NCBI RefSeq assembly: GCF_023516435.1
Contig: NZ_CP097332.1
Span: 744,001-808,000 of the forward strand
Origin: Jatrophihabitans telluris
GTDB lineage: Bacteria > Actinomycetota > Actinomycetes > Mycobacteriales > Jatrophihabitantaceae
Direction: 5' to 3'
Length of the DNA stretch: 64,000 bases
Under the pieces are notes generated by a model, which did no database searches, was not told the DNA's origin, and saw nothing but the letters and a program-made list of their open reading frames with translations. The position numbers were made by a program, and so were the translations under genes. Positions 27,746-38,136 of this stretch are shown here, one piece after another; the stretch's first letter is position 1, and every line of letters starts with the position of its first letter.

Positions 27746-30160
27746 TCAGTCCGACAGTTCCTCGGGTTCCTCCAGCAGGCTCACCGTGGTGATGCGTTGC
27801 AACGGGTAACTCAGCAGCCGGCTGTTGTCCGGTTCGTGCCCGCGGACTACGCCCCCGCCCAGCGAGATCGGCATGAGGGTGCGCTGCGAAGGCCGGCCGG
27901 CGTCGTCGACGTAGCCGAGCGCGATCGTTTGTTCGCTGCGAATGGCCGCGCGCAGCAACTCCAGGATCGAGGCCGAGGTGACGCCGGGGACTTCCTGGGA
28001 CACCCGGTTCGTCGAGCGCGTGATGGCGTGGGCAAGCTTCTCGCTGGCGCGCAGCCGGGAGACCACCTCGAGCAGTTGGGATTCCGGCACGGACGTCGCG
28101 CGGACCCGAGCCAGCCGCGAGGTGGGCCGGGCCGGCACTCGCGGAGCGTCGGCGCTGAGATTGACGATCGCGCCGTCGGCGGATTCGGCCGCCGGAGCGA
28201 AGCCGGCCGCCCGCAACCGTTCGAGCACCAGTGAGATTCCGGCCGGCGAGATGATCACGGTGGGTGCGATCCGCTGCAGGCCGAGGGCGTCCAGACCAGG
28301 CTGGGCCAGCACGCGGTCCAGCATTGCCTCGTCGTCACAGCGCAGGTAGCTGGTGGCCGTCCCCGCGCGCAGGCGACCATGCTGGGTGGCGACGTCGTTG
28401 ATCAGGTACTGCAGGGCCTGCGGTACCGGAGTGCGGGAGTTGTCGGTGAAGAACCGCGTGACGTCGCTGCCCGAGCGGCCGGCGTCCAGCGCGCGCCGCA
28501 GGCTGGCCGGGCCGATCCGGTAGACCGATGCCCCACCGGTGGACTCCAGGTCGGCCACGAGCCCCAGTTCCCGCTGCAGGTCGGCCGTCGGCGGTCCCGG
28601 CACGACCGCGGTGAGGTCGGGCTGCAACAGGAATTCATCGACGGTGTCCGGCAGTGCCGCGGCCAGCAGGGCGGTCGCGTTGGCCTCGGCGAAGGCGGCG
28701 CCGGACTCCGCACCGTCGAGGAGCGCGCGGCTGTATCCGGTCAGCGCGCCGTATCCGGTGATGCCCAGCAGGGTGGCCTCACCGAGCATGGCCGCGGCCA
28801 GGACGCGGTTGGTGCTGGCGCGGCGCGGCGACTGCCAGGCCAGCCGATCGAGGACCTCGGGTTCGGACAACGGCGCCAACCCGGGGGGCACCTGGGCGAG
28901 AATGCCCATGATCTGCAGACGCAGTCCGGCCGCGCTGTGTCGCTCGACGTCGGCCGAGAGCGCGGCAATCGTCTTGTCCCGCTCGTCGCGCTCGCCGACC
29001 AGGCTCGGCATTCGAGTCATCGCCAACCAGGCACTGGCCAGCACGACCCAGCGCTGAGCCGTCGTGCGGTTGCGCCACTGGTCGAACTCGGTGGTGGGGA
29101 GATAGCTCGGTTCGATGGCGTGCGTGGCGGCGAACAGCCCGGCCTCGAAACTGACCTCGAGCAGGAGCGCAAGCTGGCTTTCGGGGATGTCGAGCGAGCG
29201 GGCAAGTCGACGCAGGTCCCGCACTCCGACTCCGCCGGCGCGCAGCTGCCCGGCAGGCTCGTCGCTCATCGTCTGCAGCAGCAGTTCCACGAGCCGGACG
29301 ATCTCCAGCACCTCGGTCGCGCCGCCGGAGTCGATGACTGACGGGCCCCGGTCGGAGGTGGCGATCTGGCTGGGCTCGGGATCGACCTCGCCCGCCGCGA
29401 CCGCCCGGATCCGAAGGCCCACTTCACGCGGGAGCTCGACGGTGTCTCGGTCGATCGGGACGAGCAGCCCGCGTTCGAGCAATGCGCGGGCCGGACTCGG
29501 TGCTTCCGCCGGGGAACGCTGCAGGGTCGCGCCGCGCAGCGCCCCGATCGGTGGCCCGTCGGCCAGCCGGTTGAGGATGTCACGCTGCGGCCCGTCGCAT
29601 CCCTCCAGCAGGACATCGAGGTTGCCCAGCACTGCCTCGGTGATCTGCTGCCCGGACGTCGGCTGGCTGGCCGGCTCCAGGCCGAGCCTGCGCGCCAGCG
29701 GAATGAGCGCGAGGTCGTTGACGGCGGCGTACAGATCACGGGCGCTGCGGCCGAGCCCGGCCGGGTAGTGACCGATCACCTCCCGGACACTGCCGACCGC
29801 GTGCAGGTCGGCCGAGCCCCAGACGAGCAGCCACTCGCGTAGGCGGTCCAGCGCGCGGGCGACCGCGGGGGCGTGCTCGGCCGGGAACCAGGCAGCGACC
29901 GCGGCGACCGTCACGGGAGGCTCGACCACCGTGCTGACTTCGAGCACTCGCAGGGTGAAGGCGTCGAGCGAGTCGAGGGCGCGGGCGACCGACGAGCGGA
30001 CGCTCGCTCGGCTGGACAGGGTCGCAAGGTCGACCGGCGCGGGCAAGGCGAGGTCGGGACGGCGACGTAGCAGCGCCAGCAATTCGGCGTCCGAACATCG
30101 CCGCAGCCAGTCGATCAGGGTCTGCGGCGTCGCGGGCTCAATGTCGGGCGAGGGCGAAAT
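27746..30160 (-). CDS. Helicase_C_3 / XPB-Ssl2 N-terminal-like large protein, start unclear
   Basis: About 800 residues. The conserved start region TLIDWLRRCSDAELLALLRR is intact at about 30100, and the C-terminal part (PTVIISPAGISLVLERLRAAG) matches the XPB/Ssl2 N-terminal-like Helicase_C_3 domain. Between the preceding small gene (stop 30211) and the conserved N-terminus there is no in-frame ATG, GTG or TTG. The only methionine further upstream (30484) would run across the whole small gene in another frame. The end coordinate marks an ATT as a possible rare start. It lies upstream of XPB and probably works with it (inference). Confidence 0.8.
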   Translation of the reverse strand: MSPSPDIEPATPQTLIDWLRRCSDAELLALLRRRPDLALPAPVDLATLSSRASVRSSVARALDSLDAFTLRVLEVSTVVEPPVTVAAVAAWFPAEHAPAVARALDRLREWLLVWGSADLHAVGSVREVIGHYPAGLGRSARDLYAAVNDLALIPLARRLGLEPASQPTSGQQITEAVLGNLDVLLEGCDGPQRDILNRLADGPPIGALRGATLQRSPAEAPSPARALLERGLLVPIDRDTVELPREVGLRIRAVAAGEVDPEPSQIATSDRGPSVIDSGGATEVLEIVRLVELLLQTMSDEPAGQLRAGGVGVRDLRRLARSLDIPESQLALLLEVSFEAGLFAATHAIEPSYLPTTEFDQWRNRTTAQRWVVLASAWLAMTRMPSLVGERDERDKTIAALSADVERHSAAGLRLQIMGILAQVPPGLAPLSEPEVLDRLAWQSPRRASTNRVLAAAMLGEATLLGITGYGALTGYSRALLDGAESGAAFAEANATALLAAALPDTVDEFLLQPDLTAVVPGPPTADLQRELGLVADLESTGGASVYRIGPASLRRALDAGRSGSDVTRFFTDNSRTPVPQALQYLINDVATQHGRLRAGTATSYLRCDDEAMLDRVLAQPGLDALGLQRIAPTVIISPAGISLVLERLRAAGFAPAAESADGAIVNLSADAPRVPARPTSRLARVRATSVPESQLLEVVSRLRASEKLAHAITRSTNRVSQEVPGVTSASILELLRAAIRSEQTIALGYVDDAGRPSQRTLMPISLGGGVVRGHEPDNSRLLSYPLQRITTVSLLEEPEELSD

Positions 30161-30210
30161 GACGGGGCTTCGAGATCGGTCGGTGGTGACTGGACGGCTC
30201 GGTCGGCGGC

Positions 30211-30426
30211 TCAGTCGCCGGCGAGGTGGGGACGGTTGGCGGCCGTGGGGTGGTCGTAGAAGAGCTTGTCCACCGGCAGCGGGAAGGTGATGTCGTCGCC
30301 GAACGGGCTCTGTGCCCCCGGATTCTGGGCGAGCAGCTCGTTGACGGGGTGTTCGGGGTAGGTCTCTTCCCAGTTGAGCTGCGGCCCGTCGATCGGCTCG
30401 CCACTCGGGGAAATCGTTCCTGCCAT
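30211..30426 (-). CDS. Small conserved acidic protein
   Basis: 71 residues from ATG 30426 (MAGTISPSGEPIDG), or 80 from ATG 30453. Codon use is strongly third-position G/C, and residues such as ETYPEHPVNELLAQNPGAQS and PLPVDKLFYDHPTAAN look like a defined peptide, so it is a real gene rather than part of the helicase. It is encoded next to an XPB-linked helicase. I do not recognise a family. Confidence 0.65.
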   Translation of the reverse strand: MAGTISPSGEPIDGPQLNWEETYPEHPVNELLAQNPGAQSPFGDDITFPLPVDKLFYDHPTAANRPHLAGD

Positions 30427-30501
30427 GCTGCCGCCTTCGATCGAGATCTTCACGTGGAGCGATGTCGACTATCCAGTGTGCCATGTCGATAACCTGGGGC
30501 C

Positions 30502-31239
30502 ATGAGCGCTCCGCTGCCTTACCCGGTGCCGTCCCCGGCGCCGTGCCCGGTGCCATCCCATGAGCCCGAGGGGCCCTGCGTCGTGAGCGTGAACCTCGCG
30601 GTCGTGCGCGATGACGTGTACACCCGCAGCCGCAGCGCGCGGGGCAGCAAGCCGCGCAAGACGGGGATCGACAAGCGTCCGGCGCCCGGCCCGGTACGTC
30701 TGGAGCCGTTGGGCGTCGTCGGGGACACCATCTGCGACACCAAGCATCACGGCGGTCCCGACCAGGCGGTCTACGCCTACGCGCTCGAGGACCTGGACTG
30801 GTGGCGCGCGGAACTGGGTGGGGAGATTTCCGTCCCCGTCGGCCCCGGGTCGGTGGGGGAGAATCTGACGACGCTCGGGGTGGATGTCACCGGCGCCGTG
30901 ATCGGCGAACGGTGGCGCGTCGGCAAGGCCGAGCTGGAGGTTTCGGTGCCACGGATCCCGTGCCGGACGTTTCAGGCCTATTGGGGCGTCGAACGACTGA
31001 TGAAGCGGTTCACGGCTGCGGGGCGCCCGGGCGCGTACCTGAGGGTCCTGACTGCTGGCGACGTCGTTGCCGGCGACACCGTTCACGTCGTGCATCGGCC
31101 GGACCACGGGCTGACCATCGCCGAGACGTTCCGGGCGCTGACCGGCGACCGTGACCTCGCGGCCAAGCTGCTGAGCGCGCCGGAGCTGCCGCGGGACGTC
31201 CACCAGGACGCCCGTACCTGGTTGGCCGGTGTTCGCTGA
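30502..31239 (+). CDS. MOSC domain protein (YiiM type)
   Basis: A 245-residue protein with a Pro-rich start, then the MOSC barrel: KRPAPGPVRLEPLGVVGDT, HHGGPDQAVYAYALEDLDWW, GSVGENLTTLGVDV, and the conserved cysteine in VSVPRIPCRTFQAYW, followed by a YiiM three-helix tail. MOSC proteins transfer sulfur or bind molybdenum cofactor; YiiM-type proteins detoxify N-hydroxylated bases. It is divergent from the small acidic gene. Confidence 0.9.
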   Translation: MSAPLPYPVPSPAPCPVPSHEPEGPCVVSVNLAVVRDDVYTRSRSARGSKPRKTGIDKRPAPGPVRLEPLGVVGDTICDTKHHGGPDQAVYAYALEDLDWWRAELGGEISVPVGPGSVGENLTTLGVDVTGAVIGERWRVGKAELEVSVPRIPCRTFQAYWGVERLMKRFTAAGRPGAYLRVLTAGDVVAGDTVHVVHRPDHGLTIAETFRALTGDRDLAAKLLSAPELPRDVHQDARTWLAGVR

Positions 31240-31435
31240 AACCGAACTCAGATGCGAGCGTTCGGTCGCGCAGAGTAAACTAGGTGGTTCAGCCTGCGAG
31301 TCGGTCGTCGCCTGGTCGGCTGAGCGGCACCACCGAGCCCGCCCGCCCTGTGCGAGCGGGCCGCGTTGTGTTGGAAACATTGTGATGACCGTTCCGGAGC
31401 GCCGGTGCGGATGATGCGAGTAGGGGTGTTCAGCC

Positions 31436-31819
31436 ATGCCTTCCGGCAAGGTGAAATGGTTCGACGGGGAAAAGGGCTTCGGCTTCCTCGCCGATGACGC
31501 TGGTGCCGAAGTGTTCGTCCACAAGGACGCGCTGCCCGCCGGTGTGGCTGAGCTCAAGCCCGGCCAGCGGGTCGAGTTCGGCATCGTCCAGGGTCGCAAG
31601 GGCAACCAGGCACTTCAGGTGCGCCTCATCGACCCGATGCCTTCGGTCGTGAAGGCCACGCGGCGCCCGGCCGAGGAGATGACGCCGATCGTCGAGGACC
31701 TGATCAAGCTGCTCGACAAGGTCGGCAACTCCCTGCGCCGGGGTCATTACCCCGATCGCGCCGAAGGGAAGAAGGTGGCCACCCTGTTGCGGGCGGTCGC
31801 CGACAACCTGGAGTCCTAG
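31436..31819 (+). CDS. Cold-shock protein with C-terminal extension (CspB-like)
   Basis: A 127-residue protein. An N-terminal cold-shock domain (GKVKWFDGEKGFGFLADDAG, VFVHKDAL, about residues 1-66) is followed by a helical extension of 60 residues (TPIVEDLIKLLDKVGNSLRR). Mycobacterial CspB of about 135 residues has the same layout. It is found between MOSC and MFS genes, with a leader of nearly 200 bases (31240-31435). A strong hairpin ends the gene. Confidence 0.92.
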   Translation: MPSGKVKWFDGEKGFGFLADDAGAEVFVHKDALPAGVAELKPGQRVEFGIVQGRKGNQALQVRLIDPMPSVVKATRRPAEEMTPIVEDLIKLLDKVGNSLRRGHYPDRAEGKKVATLLRAVADNLES

Positions 31820-31841
31820 CCTTCACCCGTCCGTACGACCA

Positions 31842-31881
31842 CAGGCCCCGGCATGATCCATCCCGATCATGCGGGGGCCTG
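31842..31881 (+). terminator. Bipartite hairpin terminator after the CspB-like gene
   Basis: AGGCCCC pairs with GGGGCCT, and inside it GCATGATC pairs with GATCATGC around CATCCC, giving an interrupted 15-pair stem 22 bases after the stop. It argues against any MFS start at 31853, which would lie inside it. Confidence 0.85.
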
Positions 31882-31981
31882 TTGCATCCGCGGTCCGGTG
31901 TCGGTCGTCGAGCCGGTACTGCCGTCCTACCTGTTGGGACTATCTTCCTATATTACGGGACGTCGGCGTACCGTGCCCGTC

Positions 31982-33271
31982 ATGAGCGGTCTCGTTGCGA
32001 GCACCGTCGCCTCACCGCGACGCTGGCTGACTCTTGCCGTCGGACTGCTTGCGCAGGCCGCGACCTGCGCGTTCCTCTACGGGCTTCCGATGCTCGTCCC
32101 GCAGCTGCGCAGCGAATTGGGTCTGTCGCTCTCGAGCGCCGGAGCGGTGGTCGCGGCTCCCGGACTCGGCCTGCTGCTCACTCTCATCGCCTGGGGTGCG
32201 GTGGCGGATCGCTTCGGTGAACGTTGGGTGATAGTCGCCGGGATGGGTGCTGCCGGCGCGCTGCTGGTGTGGGCAGGCCGGCTCGATTCCGTGGCGGCAT
32301 TGTGCGCTGTGCTGGCTGCCGCGGGAGCGGGGGCGGCCTCGGTCAACGCCGCCAGCGGCCGTCTCGTGCTCGGCTGGTTCGCTCCGCACGAACGCGGCTT
32401 GGCGATGGGGATCCGGCAGACCGGTCAGCCGCTCGGCGTGGCGTACGCCGCCCTCGTCCTGCCGCCCGTGGCTCACCACGGCGGGCTGCACGCCGCCTTC
32501 GAGGTGGCGGCGGCAACCTGCCTGCTGTTCGCGGTGCTCGTCGGGGTGCTGGCCCAGGATCCGCCCCGGGGCGCGCGCGGCAGCCGGCCGCCTGACCGCC
32601 ACCCGTATCGGGTGCCGACCTTGTGGCGCCTGCACGCCGCGTCGACGATGCTGGTCGTCCCGCAGTTCGCCGTCTCCGGCTTCTCGATGATCTACCTGGT
32701 CTCGGTCCGCCATTGGGATCCCACGGCCGCCGGCCGCCTGCTGTTCTGCGCGCAGCTGCTGGGCGCCGCCGGAAGGATCGGCAGTGGCGTCTGGTCGGAT
32801 CGGGTCCACAGCCGGTTACGTCCGATGCGTCAACTTGCCGTGGCGGCGACGCTGATCATGGCCGCTGCCGCGCTTGGGGATCGCTTCGATGCAGGCTGGG
32901 TGATCGCCGCCCTCGTCCTGGGAGCGGTGATCACCGTCGCCGACAACGGCCTGGCTTTCACCGCCGTCGCCGAGATCGCCGGGCCGGCCTGGGCAGGACG
33001 GGCGTTGGGCGCCCAGAACACGGCGCAGAACATCGCCGCGACTCTGACACCGCCCCTGCTGGCAGGTGTGATCGCCTCACACGGCTACTCCGTCGGCTTC
33101 GCGGTAGCGGCGGCCTTCCCTATCCTGGCCATCGCCCTCACACCGGTCGCGGCCGAGCGCACGGGCCGTACTGCGCCGCAGGACACCAGCGCCAGCACCG
33201 TCAGCAGTAGCAGTTCTCCCCGCCACGAATCCGCCGTAGCGCCGGCGGAAAGCCATGGGCCCAACCCTTGA
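31982..33271 (+). CDS. MFS transporter
   Basis: A 429-residue, 12-span protein (WLTLAVGLLAQAATCAFLYG starts the first span). The motif-A loop between spans 2 and 3 reads GAVADRFGERWV, and MGIRQTGQPLGVAYAALVLP and QNTAQNIAATLTPPLLAGV are MFS helices. ATG 31982 is chosen over the in-frame ATG 31853, since the latter lies inside the preceding hairpin. The C-terminal tail is Ser-rich (STVSSSSS). It is convergent with mqnD. The substrate is unknown. Confidence 0.85.
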   Translation: MSGLVASTVASPRRWLTLAVGLLAQAATCAFLYGLPMLVPQLRSELGLSLSSAGAVVAAPGLGLLLTLIAWGAVADRFGERWVIVAGMGAAGALLVWAGRLDSVAALCAVLAAAGAGAASVNAASGRLVLGWFAPHERGLAMGIRQTGQPLGVAYAALVLPPVAHHGGLHAAFEVAAATCLLFAVLVGVLAQDPPRGARGSRPPDRHPYRVPTLWRLHAASTMLVVPQFAVSGFSMIYLVSVRHWDPTAAGRLLFCAQLLGAAGRIGSGVWSDRVHSRLRPMRQLAVAATLIMAAAALGDRFDAGWVIAALVLGAVITVADNGLAFTAVAEIAGPAWAGRALGAQNTAQNIAATLTPPLLAGVIASHGYSVGFAVAAAFPILAIALTPVAAERTGRTAPQDTSASTVSSSSSPRHESAVAPAESHGPNP

Positions 33272-33369
33272 GCTGCTCGTAGCTCGACAGCTGCAGATAG
33301 CGCAGCCGCGGTCGCGCTTGCGGAGAAGTGCGAACAAGCCACGGATGGCACCGGTCCGCGCACCGATGA

Positions 33370-34200
33370 TCAGTCGCGGATCGAATCGACCCGCGGAACG
33401 AGACCGGCGTCGGCGGCGCGGCCGAGCAGCTCCTCGACCGCGGCGTAGCCCTGCTCGCCGAGGTCGCGCGTGAAGCTGTTGACGTACAGGTCGATGTGCT
33501 GTTGCTGGACGGACGGATCCATCTCGTCCGCATGCTTGGCGACGAACTCAGCCGAATCCTGCGGGTGAGCCCAGGCGTGGTCTACCGAGGCGCGGATGGT
33601 ACTGATCAACAATTCGGGATCAAGCTCGGCACGACCGGCGTCGCGACGGGCGAGGATCGCCCCTAGCGGAATGGCGTTTCCCGTGCTGGATTCCCACCAC
33701 TCCCCGAGGTCGGCCAAGGCGGTCAGTCCGTAGTTGTGGTAGGTGAACCGCGCTTCGTGGATGACCAACCCGGCATCGAAACGTCCGTCCCGCACGCCGG
33801 GCATGATCTCGGCGAACGGGACCACCTCGACCGATGCCGGTTTCTGGCCCGCTGACCACAGGCGCATCAAAAGGTAGGCCGTGGTTCGATCACCCGGCAC
33901 GGCGACCCGCGCTCCGTCGAGATCGGTGCGCGTGCTGTTGATGAGTACCAACGGCCCACAGCCTCGTCCGAGCGCACCGCCGCACGGCAGGAGTCGATAG
34001 TCCTTGAGCAACCAGGGCAAAGCGGCGTAGGAGACCTTCACGATGTCGAACTCACCGCGCTCGGCGGCGTGGTTGGTGACGTCGACGTCGGCGAAGGTGA
34101 CGGCCGTGTCGGGGGCTCCGGGGATCAAGCCGTGCGTCCAGGCGTGGAAGACGAATGTGTCGTTCGGACAGGGGGAAAACGCCACCGACAAGGCACTCAT
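33370..34200 (-). CDS. mqnD: 1,4-dihydroxy-6-naphthoate synthase MqnD (futalosine pathway)
   Basis: A 276-residue periplasmic-binding-protein-fold enzyme catalysing the last step before prenylation in the futalosine route of menaquinone biosynthesis. Visible signatures are SVAFSPCPNDTFVFHAWTHG at the start, VKVSYAALPWLLKDYRLLP, RVAVPGDRTTAYLLMRL and GLVIHEARFTYHNYGL. ATG 34200 overlaps the stop of mqnB by four bases (ATGA). Confidence 0.95.
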   Translation of the reverse strand: MSALSVAFSPCPNDTFVFHAWTHGLIPGAPDTAVTFADVDVTNHAAERGEFDIVKVSYAALPWLLKDYRLLPCGGALGRGCGPLVLINSTRTDLDGARVAVPGDRTTAYLLMRLWSAGQKPASVEVVPFAEIMPGVRDGRFDAGLVIHEARFTYHNYGLTALADLGEWWESSTGNAIPLGAILARRDAGRAELDPELLISTIRASVDHAWAHPQDSAEFVAKHADEMDPSVQQQHIDLYVNSFTRDLGEQGYAAVEELLGRAADAGLVPRVDSIRD

Positions 34201-34898
34201 GATTGGGTAACTCCTCGAGATTGCAGGACGAGCGGAGCGGCCAGCACGGCGTCGAAGGCCGCGGTCAAGGCAGTGAGCGCGTCGGCCATCCGCCACCGGT
34301 CGCGGTCACGGGGGCCGACCGGATTGGAGATGGCGCGTAATTCCGCGAACGGCAGTTCGGCGCGTGCGGCGGCCAGGTACACCCCGATGCCCTCCATCGC
34401 CTCGGCTACCGCGGCCGGATGGCTCGTCAGCAGTTCGGCCGCGCGTTCGGCCGAACCAGTAACGGTGGACACCGTGAGGATCTCTCCGATGCGAGCGCCA
34501 CTGCGGTCGGACAACTGCTCCACGAGCAGGGTGTCGAGCCGATGGCGGACCGGTCCCCAACCGAGCTCGGCCATCGACTGGAATGCCGCCGGAGTCCGGA
34601 CGCCCAGGTCCGCGTGCACGACCGCTTCGGCGACAGCGGTCGAACCCACCGGTGCGGCAGGGAATCCACCGGCGATACCGGCCGAGAACACCAGGTCGTA
34701 ATCGTTGCGCAGGGCGCAACCGGTGGCGACGGCGGCAGCGGGGGCGCCGACGCCCGCGGCGAGCACGTCGATCATGCCCGCGCCCGTGATCGCCCGATGG
34801 ATCTCCAGCCCGTCGATCATGCCGATGGCGGCCTGGCGCCCGTCGACCACCGCGTCCCGCTCGGCCGCGACCGCGGTCACGATCAAGATCCTGGTCAT
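34197..34898 (-). CDS. mqnB: Futalosine hydrolase MqnB
   Basis: A 233-residue nucleosidase of the MTA/SAH family that removes the base from futalosine. It has RILIVTAVAAERDAV at the start, GVGAPAAAVATG, DLVFSAGIAGGFPAAPVGS, and the catalytic segment VAEAMEGIGVYLAAARAEL near the C-terminus. Alternative GTG start 34904 overlaps the preceding stop. With mqnD it forms part of an operon headed by the MFS and DUF2771 genes. It indicates menaquinone made by the futalosine route rather than the classic Men pathway. Confidence 0.92.
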   Translation of the reverse strand: MTRILIVTAVAAERDAVVDGRQAAIGMIDGLEIHRAITGAGMIDVLAAGVGAPAAAVATGCALRNDYDLVFSAGIAGGFPAAPVGSTAVAEAVVHADLGVRTPAAFQSMAELGWGPVRHRLDTLLVEQLSDRSGARIGEILTVSTVTGSAERAAELLTSHPAAVAEAMEGIGVYLAAARAELPFAELRAISNPVGPRDRDRWRMADALTALTAAFDAVLAAPLVLQSRGVTQS

Positions 34899-34900
34899 GC

Positions 34901-35356
34901 TCACGAGCCGATCGTGACCCGAACCACCCATGTGGTCAGGCGATTGCTCGGCTTGAGGGAGGTGAACTGCAGGAAGTAGCCGCCCTTGGACGCCGGTACG
35001 GCCAGGCGGGTCGCGAGGTTGTTGGACACGCCGGTGGTGCCGGCTCCAGGAATCGCGGTGTTCGTCTTGCCGGTCTGGGTGTAGGCCGCGGCGACCCAGC
35101 CGGCATCGGCGAGGTCCTTGGTTACCCCGACCAGAATGGTGGTCCCCGCCTTCGCGGTCAGATCGGCGACCTTGGCCTGTTCGAGCTCGCATGACCCGGC
35201 GACGACGCACACGTTCTGCGCCTTGATCACGGCAGAACTGTTTCCGTCGGAGACGTTGATCGTGGCCGCGGGCTGGTGCTTGGCGCAGCCGGCGAGGGCC
35301 AGGGCCGTCGTGACCGTTGCCGCGAACAGGACACGACGAGGCCGACGGGTTGTCAC
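34901..35356 (-). CDS. DUF2771-like lipoprotein
   Basis: A 151-residue predicted lipoprotein from GTG 35356: signal peptide, lipobox LALAGC (Cys about 25), then a beta-rich domain with a Cys pair (NVCVVAGSCELEQ), VGVTKDLADAGWVAAAYT and a C-terminal FLQFTSLKPSNRLTTWVVRV. The order and size fit DUF2771, a family often found next to the following MFS gene in actinobacteria (from memory). Its stop overlaps the region just before mqnB. Confidence 0.7.
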   Translation of the reverse strand: MTTRRPRRVLFAATVTTALALAGCAKHQPAATINVSDGNSSAVIKAQNVCVVAGSCELEQAKVADLTAKAGTTILVGVTKDLADAGWVAAAYTQTGKTNTAIPGAGTTGVSNNLATRLAVPASKGGYFLQFTSLKPSNRLTTWVVRVTIGS

Positions 35357-35366
35357 CCGAACGAGG

Positions 35367-36932
35367 TTACCGGGGCGATGTCTGGGGAGACGTCCGGACC
35401 CGGCGGTCGGCCCGGACGGCCCGCTCGCGCAAGGCCATGAAGGTCGCCACGACAATGGTGAGCCCGGCGGCCACGCCGAAGCCCAGCGGCCCGTTCTTGG
35501 CGGGCAGCAGGATCGCCACCGTCGCCCCCAGCACCCAGGACAGCTGCAGGAACGTCTCCGAGCGGCCGAAGGCCGACGAGCGCAGCGACTCGGGTACGTC
35601 ACGCTGTACGAGCGCGTCGAGGGACAACTTGGCCAGAGCGTTCGAGATCGCCGACACCAGCGTCGCCCCGATCGCGACCGGCAGCGAGAACAGCAGGGCA
35701 GCCGCCAGACAGGCGACGGCGGCGACGGCGTTGCACACCAGGATGATGAGGTCCGGCCGCCCGAGCTTGAGCCGGGTGCCGATGCCGGTGCCGATGAAGT
35801 TACCCGCGCCGGTGGCTACGCCCATCGCGCCCAGACTGGCGACCGCGTGCCAGCCGTGCGAGATCGCCTCGATGTGAAAGGCGAGAAACAGGGTCAGGAA
35901 CCCCGACAGCCACCGCAGGGTCGACTCCCCCTGTAGCGCCAGCACGACCGGCGGGGTGAAACCACGTCCGGCCCACCCGAGCAGCCGGGTCGTGAACGTG
36001 TGCTTGCCCGGGCGCGACTCGATGACCTGAGGCGGCGAGGGCAGTGGGGGAATCGTGCGGTTCTGCTTGGCGGCCACGTCGGCCGGAAGGGTGTCGATGA
36101 TCCGGGGAAGCCGAAAGGCGTAGAACGCCGTGGCCGCGAACGCGACCGCGGTGATCCAGAGACCGAACGGGTAGGACCCCGTGGTCTTGATGGCCACCCC
36201 TACCAGGCCACCGCCCACCAATGCGGCGGCCAGGCCGAAGATGCTGAGCCGGCCGTTGGCCTCGACCAGGGTCAGATCCGTGGGTACCAGCCGCGGGGTG
36301 GCCGCGGCCCGGATAACCGCGTAGGCCTTCGACAGCACCAGCGATCCCAGGGCAGCTGGGAAGAGCACGTACAGATCGGTGAAGTTCATCGCCATCACGA
36401 CGGCCAGCACGGCCCGGCCGAGGGCGGTCGCCGCCATGACGATGCGGCGACCGTGCTGGACGCGGTCCAGTGCCGGGCCGATCACCGGTGCCACCACCGC
36501 GAACGGGGCCATGGTCATCAGCAGGTACAGCAGCACATTGCCGCGTTGGGCCTCGCTCGGTGCGGAGAAGAACACGGTGCCGGCCAGCGCGACGGTGATC
36601 ATCGCGTCCGCTCCGTAGGACATCACCTGGTTCCAGATCATCGCCGTCAGCCCGGACTCCCGGGCGCCGTCGGCTTGGCTGGCCGAGATGACCTTGTGCG
36701 CCAGCAGCTTGGACAGGTAGCGGCTGCGAGCGACCACCGCGCGGGTGACCGTGACGTCGCCGGTCGGCTCGGGCCGTACCGACGGCGGCCTGGGCTCCCG
36801 ATCGGGCCGGTCGGTTCCGAAGCGACCCGCGGGCCGGGCGTGCTCGTCCGGATCGGCTTGTCCCGGATGCAGGCGGTGGTAGGTCGGCGGGGAAAAGCCG
36901 TCCCCCGAGTCGTCCCACCCGTTATCGCTCAC
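35367..36932 (-). CDS. MFS transporter with long charged N-terminus
   Basis: A 521-residue membrane protein. GTG 36932 is preceded by an AAGG ribosome site. The first 60 residues are hydrophilic and Pro/Asp-rich (DNGWDDSGDGFSPPTYHRLH), then about 12 spans follow (RSRYLSKLLAHKVISASQ leads into the first). ALVQRDVPESLRSSAFGRSE lies between spans in the second half. It lies upstream of DUF2771-mqnB-mqnD in the same direction. Export or uptake of a menaquinone-related compound is only a guess. Divergent from DUF3027 across 112 bases. Confidence 0.85.
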   Translation of the reverse strand: MSDNGWDDSGDGFSPPTYHRLHPGQADPDEHARPAGRFGTDRPDREPRPPSVRPEPTGDVTVTRAVVARSRYLSKLLAHKVISASQADGARESGLTAMIWNQVMSYGADAMITVALAGTVFFSAPSEAQRGNVLLYLLMTMAPFAVVAPVIGPALDRVQHGRRIVMAATALGRAVLAVVMAMNFTDLYVLFPAALGSLVLSKAYAVIRAAATPRLVPTDLTLVEANGRLSIFGLAAALVGGGLVGVAIKTTGSYPFGLWITAVAFAATAFYAFRLPRIIDTLPADVAAKQNRTIPPLPSPPQVIESRPGKHTFTTRLLGWAGRGFTPPVVLALQGESTLRWLSGFLTLFLAFHIEAISHGWHAVASLGAMGVATGAGNFIGTGIGTRLKLGRPDLIILVCNAVAAVACLAAALLFSLPVAIGATLVSAISNALAKLSLDALVQRDVPESLRSSAFGRSETFLQLSWVLGATVAILLPAKNGPLGFGVAAGLTIVVATFMALRERAVRADRRVRTSPQTSPR

Positions 36933-37044
36933 CACGGCCACCTTCCCGGTCCGTTGCCTGTGCGCGGCTGCCCGCCCCGGTCCATCCTGCCGTAATCCTC
37001 TGACGGATGCGGGTTCACGGCGCCACGAGTGACACAATGTCGGA

Positions 37045-38136
<1,092 letters not shown>

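Noticed and set aside
31853-31981. Earlier start for the MFS transporter
   Set aside because: The extra 43 residues begin inside the terminator hairpin of the CspB-like gene and do not look membrane or family-like.
36000-36995. A 331-codon plus-strand frame
   Set aside because: It is antisense to the MFS transporter at 35367-36932 and shows no domain.
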